A stretch of DNA of 12,409 bases from Candidatus Staskawiczbacteria bacterium (GTDB taxonomy: Bacteria; Patescibacteriota; Minisyncoccia; Minisyncoccales; Staskawiczbacteraceae). This document shows positions 1-4,667 of the stretch, piece by piece. A model generated the notes under the pieces. The model did not search any database. It saw only the letters and a list, made by a program, of their open reading frames with translations, and was not told the DNA's origin. Numbering within the stretch: the stretch's first letter is position 1; every line of letters begins with the position of its first letter. Where the stretch lies: assembly GCA_903850725.1 (NCBI GenBank), contig CAINMG010000046.1:1-12409 (forward strand). Reading direction: 5' to 3'. The translations under genes were made by a program, and so were the position numbers.

Positions 1-99
1 ATGATTATTAAAGAATTTGAAGAAAAAAACTATATGAAATATCCAGTAACTAACTATCAATATTTTAACAAAACAATTAAAAAAACCACAAATAATTAA
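1..99 (+). CDS. possible 3' end of an unidentified gene
   Basis: The first 99 bases are open in frame 1 and end in TAA. They encode 32 lysine-, asparagine- and tyrosine-rich residues (start MIIKEFEEKN, end KKTTNN), with base use typical of the AT-rich background. The window begins exactly on an ATG, so this may be a short ORF or the tail of a gene starting upstream. No domain is recognisable and no ribosome binding site can be seen. It could be chance coding in AT-rich DNA. Confidence 0.25.
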   Translation: MIIKEFEEKNYMKYPVTNYQYFNKTIKKTTNN

Positions 100-154
100 A
101 AGATTATACACTCGCTAGACACACTTTTATGAACGGTCTCCGAACGGAACGGCA

Positions 155-697
155 GTGGCGGCGAGCGATTTGGAGCTGGATTGTGGTACCGAGCCCAAGA
201 AGAAAAAGGAGATCTTCGTGGTCACCTGCGGTGAGTGTCTGACAGGGGCAAACCCCCTGCACACCACCAATGGGACGGTCATGATCACAGCCTTGGCCAA
301 GACGGTCAAGCGTCTCGAAAAAGTGAGTATGGTCATCGTCGGAATGGGTCGCAGGCACGACCAGCTAGGCTCCATCGTTCGTCAAGCCATCAAGAATAAC
401 ACGAACGTTGGTTACGGTTACTCTCCGTTCTGCGGAGGGGCCGAGATCGAGTTCGTGGATAATGACGAAGTCTTTGTAGTGATGGCCAATGGTGACAGGA
501 TCGAACGCAAAAGCTATGCTGGGATCGCTCAAATGCCAAACGGTATGGCATGGGCCATCGTTGACTTCATAGCAGATGGGGACATTATGGTGGCAGATCA
601 GCAGCTTGTGGAAGCTTTCGGATTCCCCGATATCAGCCACGAAGCTCGGCTATACCGTTTGGTCCCTGCGGATCAGACGGTCACGATGATCGGCTAA
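155..697 (+). CDS. degenerate histidine-phosphatase-fold protein (predicted, non-catalytic)
   Basis: 180 residues from a GTG start. The sequence follows the outline of the histidine phosphatase (phosphoglycerate mutase-like) fold: a first strand IFVVTCGE (20-27) where family members read LVRHGE, then ANP near 32-34, NGT, a helix, and VIVGMGRRH matching the strand plus conserved Arg that normally follows. Near the C terminus IMVADQQ stands where the second catalytic His (V-S/T-HG) is expected. Both catalytic His positions are therefore lost (RHG to TCG; HG to AD), so phosphatase or mutase activity is unlikely. A strong SD-like AAGGAG (206-211) precedes an in-frame GTG at 218, but starting there would delete most of strand 1, so the upstream GTG is given; the true start is uncertain. 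G+C is clearly higher than in the neighbouring genes and codon use differs from them. It stands alone, opposite in strand to the following block, with its own terminator. The fold assignment is by eye and tentative. Confidence 0.5.
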   Translation: MAASDLELDCGTEPKKKKEIFVVTCGECLTGANPLHTTNGTVMITALAKTVKRLEKVSMVIVGMGRRHDQLGSIVRQAIKNNTNVGYGYSPFCGGAEIEFVDNDEVFVVMANGDRIERKSYAGIAQMPNGMAWAIVDFIADGDIMVADQQLVEAFGFPDISHEARLYRLVPADQTVTMIG

Positions 698-701
698 GCG
701 C

Positions 702-719
702 AACTACCTGCGGGTAGTT
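702..719 (+). repeat. small hairpin after the gene ending at 697
   Basis: AACTACC (702-708) and GGTAGTT (713-719) form a perfect 7-bp stem around a TGCG loop, five bases after the stop codon. No T-tract follows it; the real terminator hairpin comes next. It may protect the mRNA 3' end. Confidence 0.55.
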
Positions 720-726
720 CGTGCAA

Positions 727-765
727 AGGCCAGCGAACAATTCGTTCGCTGGCCTCATTTTTTTT
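727..765 (+). terminator. strong rho-independent terminator
   Basis: AGGCCAGCGAAC (727-738) pairs perfectly with GTTCGCTGGCCT (744-755) around a 5-base loop, and eight T residues follow at 758-765. It ends the transcript of the gene at 155-697 and separates it from the convergent minus-strand block that ends at 775. Confidence 0.93.
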
Positions 766-774
766 ATACAAAAA

Positions 775-1290
775 TTATTCCAATCTTTCTAAAATTTTAA
801 GTTCCAAAAAATCCTTTTCTGTATCGTAAACTGCAAAACAAGGTTTAAAAATTTGACCAGCAGTTTCTCCAGGGTTTACTAAACGACAGGTCTTTCCATC
901 AGCAACAATTTTCTCCTCCCAAGGCTTGTGAGTGTGACCATAAAATACCAAGTTATATTTTCCAGACTCAGCAAGACTTCTGGCAGTTTCTGGATAATGT
1001 GTAATTGCAGTCATTTTCTTATCAATAGGAATTTCCAAAACCCTATCTTCAATTTTCACATTTTTAATATTATTATAATCTACCACTAATATTCTGTAAT
1101 CCCTATCCATATTTCCCAAAACTCCAAAAAACTTTCCTTTGAAATCTTCCAAAGATTCTTCTAAAAATTCTGGGCTTCCAATATCTCCACAATGCAAAAT
1201 CAAATTAATATCATTTTTATTAACCCAATCAATCACTTTTTTAAAATTTTTCACATTACTGTGAGTATCTGAAACAATTACAAATTTCAT
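775..1290 (-). CDS. YfcE/MJ0936-type metallophosphoesterase
   Basis: 171 residues, the usual length of the single-domain YfcE/MJ0936 phosphodiesterases, which use two metal ions to hydrolyse phosphodiesters, often with no firmly known physiological substrate. The metal-binding motifs are present in order: SDTH (D8, H10), CGD (D36), GNMD (N60), THYP (H98) and GHTH (H119, H121). No signal peptide or membrane segment is seen, so it should be cytosolic. It is the last gene of the minus-strand block. Its ATG overlaps the TGA of the NUDIX gene as ATGA, suggesting translational coupling. No SD sequence lies upstream (the region reads GAAGTAAAAGAAAT). Its 3' side faces the terminator at 727-765. The family call is confident; the substrate is unknown. 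Confidence 0.88.
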   Translation of the reverse strand: MKFVIVSDTHSNVKNFKKVIDWVNKNDINLILHCGDIGSPEFLEESLEDFKGKFFGVLGNMDRDYRILVVDYNNIKNVKIEDRVLEIPIDKKMTAITHYPETARSLAESGKYNLVFYGHTHKPWEEKIVADGKTCRLVNPGETAGQIFKPCFAVYDTEKDFLELKILERLE

Positions 1291-1757
1291 ATTTCTTTTA
1301 CTTCATTTAATTCTTTTTCTAAAATATTATCACTATCATCAAAAATAAATTTTCCTTTAAATTTTTTATCATTTAAAAATAAAGGCATCCAATAAGTGTC
1401 ATCTTGCCACATTTCTTTGTATGGAATTTCTTTTAAATCAAACCATTGAGGTTTCATTTCTTCTGATTCTGTAGGAATTCCTGCAAATATTCTTACCTTA
1501 AACACATTAACTTCAACACAAAATTCTGGTTTATTTTTCCAATAAAAATCCATCACTCCAAACTTTTCTAATTCCCCCACCTGCACACCAGCTTCTTCAA
1601 AAGTTTCCCTTTTCGCTGCCTGTTCTATAGTTTCACCTTCATGCAATTTTCCACCAAAACCATTCCACCTGCCCTGTCCAAATCCCCTCTTTTTCATACC
1701 AAGCAAAACTTTTTCTCCTTGATGAACCAAAACTAAAGTTGTTATTTTCTTTTCCAT
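1287..1757 (-). CDS. MTH1-like NUDIX hydrolase (8-oxo-dGTP diphosphatase type)
   Basis: 156 residues with a complete NUDIX box at 36-58 (G36-x5-E42-x7-R50 E51-x2-E54 E55-x-G57), the Mg-binding motif that cleaves nucleoside diphosphates linked to another group. Around it the sequence is unusually close to mammalian MTH1/NUDT1: VLLGMKKRGFG, GRWNGFGGK, EGETIE, and later MWQDDTYWMPLFL followed by KKFKG. MTH1 uses W117, D119 and D120 to recognise oxidised purines; here W117, D119 and D120 fall at the same numbers in a protein of the same length. The likely role is hydrolysis of oxidised (d)NTPs to keep the nucleotide pool clean, which fits the nearby translesion polymerase gene. The start codon lies inside the end of the CofE-like gene (16-base overlap) and the stop overlaps the phosphoesterase start. 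No SD is visible. Confidence 0.9.
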   Translation of the reverse strand: MEKKITTLVLVHQGEKVLLGMKKRGFGQGRWNGFGGKLHEGETIEQAAKRETFEEAGVQVGELEKFGVMDFYWKNKPEFCVEVNVFKVRIFAGIPTESEEMKPQWFDLKEIPYKEMWQDDTYWMPLFLNDKKFKGKFIFDDSDNILEKELNEVKEI

Positions 1758-2509
1758 GGTGCATTTTTAATTAATGGATAATAAATATCTTCTTTTTTAT
1801 TTATCTTCATTGGATCTGATTTTGTACTATCAAAACCAAATTTTATATCACGAATATCTTCTACTACTGCAATTGGCGTGCATTCTGTCCCCTCACCCAT
1901 TTCAAAAACAGCTGCGTCAGCCAAAATATCGGGAATATTTGTGCGCGTCATTTTTAAAGTTCTGCCAAACAAATCTTTCTTGCCCACATAGTTTCGTAAA
2001 GGATAAAATCCATAATATGATAAAGCTATCCCCGAAATTCCACTTCGCAAAGGAGTTGTGTGGCTATCAGAAATTATTACTCCCAATTTTTTTACTTTAA
2101 ATTCTTTGCGCAAAAATTGCCATATTTTTTTGGCTTCCAGAAAAGGCTTCTGTGGCCACAAAATATAATATCCATTTGCATTGCTTTCGTCTATTCCGGC
2201 CGAGGGAATTAAAATATTATTTTTAATTGTTAAAGTTACTAATTGATGTGGAACGTATTTACGATCAATAAAAAATTCTGCTTCCTGTTTAATTAATTTA
2301 TCTTTTTCTTTTCTTTGTTCATCTTTTGTTAAATTTAGATTTATTTTTATGCATCTGCCTTGACCAATGGCCACAATTTTAGAAGTAATTACAATTATTG
2401 ATTCTTCTTTTAATTTTATCTTTCCAGCCAAAAAACTTTCTTTTATTAAAGAAAACAAATCATCTTTTGGGGGCAACATAGCTTTTGTTTTAACTGCGAA
2501 AATTTTCAT
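1742..2509 (-). CDS. CofE-like protein (F420-0:gamma-glutamyl ligase family)
   Basis: 255 residues from the ATG at 2509. The frame stays open upstream to a TTG at 2536, but the ATG gives the natural start MKIFAVKTK, and the GGAGG just upstream sits about 14 bases away, too far for a normal SD. CofE-family landmarks are clear: SAGIDESN (103-110), ISDSHTTPLRSG (146-157), GFYPLRNYVGKKDLFGR (167-183) and FEMGEGTE near 202-209. D107 and D148 match the two metal-binding aspartates of archaeal CofE in spacing. Known members add glutamate to coenzyme F420-0 using GTP. No F420 biosynthesis gene is seen in this window and such bacteria generally lack F420, so the substrate here is probably a different carboxylate. 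The upstream CAP gene ends at 2517 and the downstream NUDIX gene overlaps by 16 bases. Confidence 0.8.
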   Translation of the reverse strand: MKIFAVKTKAMLPPKDDLFSLIKESFLAGKIKLKEESIIVITSKIVAIGQGRCIKINLNLTKDEQRKEKDKLIKQEAEFFIDRKYVPHQLVTLTIKNNILIPSAGIDESNANGYYILWPQKPFLEAKKIWQFLRKEFKVKKLGVIISDSHTTPLRSGISGIALSYYGFYPLRNYVGKKDLFGRTLKMTRTNIPDILADAAVFEMGEGTECTPIAVVEDIRDIKFGFDSTKSDPMKINKKEDIYYPLIKNAPWKRK

Positions 2510-2516
2510 ATATTTT

Positions 2517-3365
2517 TTAATTGCCTCCGGCAACACATTGATTAAATATACTTACTTGACTATTATAATTTGCAATTAAATTTTTAATAACACTGGCTAA
2601 ATCCTCATATTGTTTTACTAATTTATTGTATACCTCAACCAAAGAATTATATTTCTGGTAATTTGAAGCAGAGCTATTTATCTCTTCTCTTTTCTGATCA
2701 ATCTGTAAAGATAAGTTATTTAACTGGACATTGTACTGATCAATTTGTGATTTTAGACTATAATCTGGCTGTTGGCAAGCAGACAAAGGCAAACTAAACT
2801 CTTGAACCCCAATCCATGTTGTCTCGCCTTTATATGTGCCTTTCACTACAGCCAGACCAATTTCTGTATACCTACTATTTAAAATGTTTGCCCTATGGCC
2901 AGAGCTATTCATCCAGGCTTGTACCAATTCTTTCTCTGAATCAAAATTTCCCAAAATTAAATTTTCTCCAGTAATAATATAATTATATCCAAAACTCTTG
3001 ACTAATTCAGCTGGGGTTACGCCAGAAGGTGAATTATGCTCAAAATACTGACTTGCAAACATATCATTTGCTTTAGCATGCGCTATCTTATCCAAAACTG
3101 CATTTCTTGAAAGTGGTAACAAATCATTTATGTTTCTTTGAATATTTGTTTCCAAAAATACTTTCTCGCTGGTTAAAACAACATTTTTAAAGGGATTGTT
3201 AACTTTTAACGGGGAAGGATTTAAAACTTCGCTTCCAACCTGGTTTATTAAATTTCCTAATTCTGTTTTTTTAAAATCTTCAATATCATTATTAAAATAA
3301 ACCCCCGCTCCAAAAACTAGAACAATTAAAATTATTGATAAAATCCATAAAAAATCTTTGTTCAT
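2517..3365 (-). CDS. membrane-anchored CAP/SCP-domain protein with C-terminal coiled coil
   Basis: 282 residues. An N-terminal hydrophobic helix (about 5-24, not followed by an obvious signal-peptidase site) should anchor the protein with the rest outside the cytoplasm. The CAP (SCP/PR-1) domain covers about 70-192: FEHNSPSG (H110), GENL (E134), WMNSSGHRANIL (H157) and YTEIG are the family signature residues. After the domain, residues about 203-272 are rich in heptad-like L/I/V, Q, N and K and probably form a coiled coil. Single cysteines flank it at 197 and 277 and could form a disulfide. Bacterial CAP proteins are extracellular; their molecular role is mostly unknown. The ~85-bp palindromic repeat fills the gap to dinB upstream, so the gene is either cotranscribed through it or has its own promoter. 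No SD is seen. Confidence 0.88.
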   Translation of the reverse strand: MNKDFLWILSIILIVLVFGAGVYFNNDIEDFKKTELGNLINQVGSEVLNPSPLKVNNPFKNVVLTSEKVFLETNIQRNINDLLPLSRNAVLDKIAHAKANDMFASQYFEHNSPSGVTPAELVKSFGYNYIITGENLILGNFDSEKELVQAWMNSSGHRANILNSRYTEIGLAVVKGTYKGETTWIGVQEFSLPLSACQQPDYSLKSQIDQYNVQLNNLSLQIDQKREEINSSASNYQKYNSLVEVYNKLVKQYEDLASVIKNLIANYNSQVSIFNQCVAGGN

Positions 3366-3375
3366 GTACTCAATT

Positions 3376-3458
3376 CGTCATTGCGAGGAGCCCACAGGCG
3401 ACGCGGCAATCCCAGCCGTTGAGATTGCTTCGGCTATTGCGATAGCCTCGCAATGACG
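3376..3458. repeat. palindromic repeat element A, intergenic copy
   Basis: CGTCATTGCGAGG (3376-3388) and its exact reverse complement CCTCGCAATGACG (3446-3458) bound an ~83-bp G+C-rich element with further internal complementarity. It fills the gap between dinB and the CAP gene; its edge directly abuts the dinB stop codon (TAG on the minus strand at 3459-3461). A second copy with the same ends lies inside dinB at 4193-4279. The CATTGCGAGGAGC core resembles short palindromes dispersed in many bacterial genomes. No ORF is inside. Confidence 0.9.
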
Positions 3459-4667
3459 CTACGTTGTAAAATTTTCTATTTTCACACCAACCAATCTAAT
3501 TAATTTATTATCTGGATTTTTTCTACTATCTAAATATGGTAATAAAAGTTTTAAAGCTTCTATTTTAAATTCTTTTTTCGCTTGCCCTGAGTGCTTGCCC
3601 TGAGACGTATCGAAGGGAGCGCGAAGGGTCTTGGCTGTTGTTTTTGTTTCAAAGCCTGTGAATCTTACAGTAATTGCAATTGTTTTAAAACTTTTAAATC
3701 CTGATTCTTTAAATCTTAAAAATACATTATCACAAAGTTTTCCAAAAATCTCTCCAATATAAACTGCATCAAGTGTATCATTATCAAAGGTTGTTTGTTC
3801 TCCAATTGATTTTGCTTCCCTATTTTCCACCAGTTCCGAATCATCAATGCCTTTTGCTTTATAATACAAATCTATTCCATATTTACCAAGCATATCATAT
3901 AAATCTTCATAGGAAAACTTTTTCAAATCTTTTATTTTTTCTACGCCATTTTTGCTCAAAATTTCTCCGGTTTTGGGCCCCACCCCAGGCAATTCACGCA
4001 CTGGCAATGGCTCTAAAAAATTTTCCTCATCCCCCTGTCTGACAATCACAAATCCATCTGGCTTTTGCATACCTGCTGCAATTTTGGCAATTAATTTATT
4101 AGGAGCAATTCCCACGGAACAAGTAATTTTATATTTTTGCTTTATTTCATCTTTAATTTTCAAACAAATTTTCTCTGCCTTCTGCCAGTTTCCGTCATTG
4201 CGAGGAGCAAAAGGCGACGAAGCAATCTCAACCTCTGGGATTGCCACGTCAGTCGCTTCGCTCCTTTCTCGCAATGACACTGACGAAGTCAGATCAAAAT
4301 AAAATTCATCTATACTGGCTGGCTCCACCACCTTTGAATACTTTTTTATAATATCATAAATTCCGCAAGACACCACTCCATATCTTTCCATATCTACAGG
4401 CAAAAAAATCACCTCTTCCTCCCCATCTTTTTTTGCTTTTTGTGACAATTGCCAAGCTTGCGATATTGGTAAAGCAGAATGAATACCATATTTTCTAGCT
4501 TTGTAATTGGCAGTACTCACAACTCCTCTGCCTGTTCCAAAGCCAGCCACAGAATGTGGATCAGATCCCACTGCAATTGGTTTTCCTTTGAAAATTGGGC
4601 TATCTGCTTCTTCTATACTCGCAAAAAAAGCATCCATATCCAAATGCGCTATTATTCTACTTTCCAT
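3459..4667 (-). CDS. dinB: DNA polymerase IV (Y-family) with two repeat-derived insertions
   Basis: 402 residues from MESRIIAHLDMDAFFASIEE; the frame is open upstream to 4757, but this ATG gives the family's usual N terminus and overlaps the secA end by 11 bases. It is a Y-family translesion polymerase that copies damaged DNA in the cytoplasm. Catalytic residues are present: D10 in HLDMDAFF, and D120-E121 in SIDE. SVGIAPNKLIAKIAAGMQKPDG, the helix-hairpin-helix region LPVRELPGVGPKTG and the little-finger domain follow. Two stretches lack counterparts in normal DinB. Residues 130-158 are encoded by palindromic element A (4194-4278). Residues about 347-367 overlap a CCCTTCGA/CTCAGGG repeat (3582-3628), in the little finger. 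Both keep the frame, and the catalytic residues are intact, so the enzyme is probably functional. The C-terminal beta-clamp peptide was not clearly identified. Confidence 0.93.
   Translation of the reverse strand: MESRIIAHLDMDAFFASIEEADSPIFKGKPIAVGSDPHSVAGFGTGRGVVSTANYKARKYGIHSALPISQAWQLSQKAKKDGEEEVIFLPVDMERYGVVSCGIYDIIKKYSKVVEPASIDEFYFDLTSSVSLRERSEATDVAIPEVEIASSPFAPRNDGNWQKAEKICLKIKDEIKQKYKITCSVGIAPNKLIAKIAAGMQKPDGFVIVRQGDEENFLEPLPVRELPGVGPKTGEILSKNGVEKIKDLKKFSYEDLYDMLGKYGIDLYYKAKGIDDSELVENREAKSIGEQTTFDNDTLDAVYIGEIFGKLCDNVFLRFKESGFKSFKTIAITVRFTGFETKTTAKTLRAPFDTSQGKHSGQAKKEFKIEALKLLLPYLDSRKNPDNKLIRLVGVKIENFTT
3582..3628. repeat. repeat element B, copy inside dinB
   Basis: TTGCCCTGAGTGCTTGCCCTGAGACGTATCGAAGGGAGCGCGAAGGG-type sequence: two GCCCTGAG half-sites followed by TCGAAGGG and CGAAGGG. 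The CCCTGAG/CGAAGGG halves match the common dispersed repeat CCCTTCGACTNCGCTCAGGG. It is G+C-rich against its surroundings and is read through in frame in the DinB little-finger region. Confidence 0.7.
4193..4279. repeat. palindromic repeat element A, copy inside dinB
   Basis: GTCATTGCGAG (4194-4204) pairs perfectly with CTCGCAATGAC (4268-4278). The left half also shares GAGGAGC, AGGCGACG and GCAATC with the intergenic copy at 3376-3458. It is inserted within dinB and translated in frame as residues 130-158 (VSLRERSEATD through FAPRND), between the catalytic SIDE motif and the helix beginning WQKAEKICLKIK. Confidence 0.9.

Noticed and set aside
104..640. Minus-strand open frames opposite the gene at 155-697
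   Set aside because: They are antisense shadows of a higher-G+C gene. Their products are not protein-like, and the terminator T-tract (758-765) orients transcription to the plus strand.
3376..4279. Insertion sequence or transposase
   Set aside because: The repeats are only about 85 bp and no transposase ORF is present; they are non-autonomous palindromes at most.
3773..4302. Plus-strand open frames inside dinB
   Set aside because: They are antisense to well-conserved dinB codons and their translations are low-complexity.
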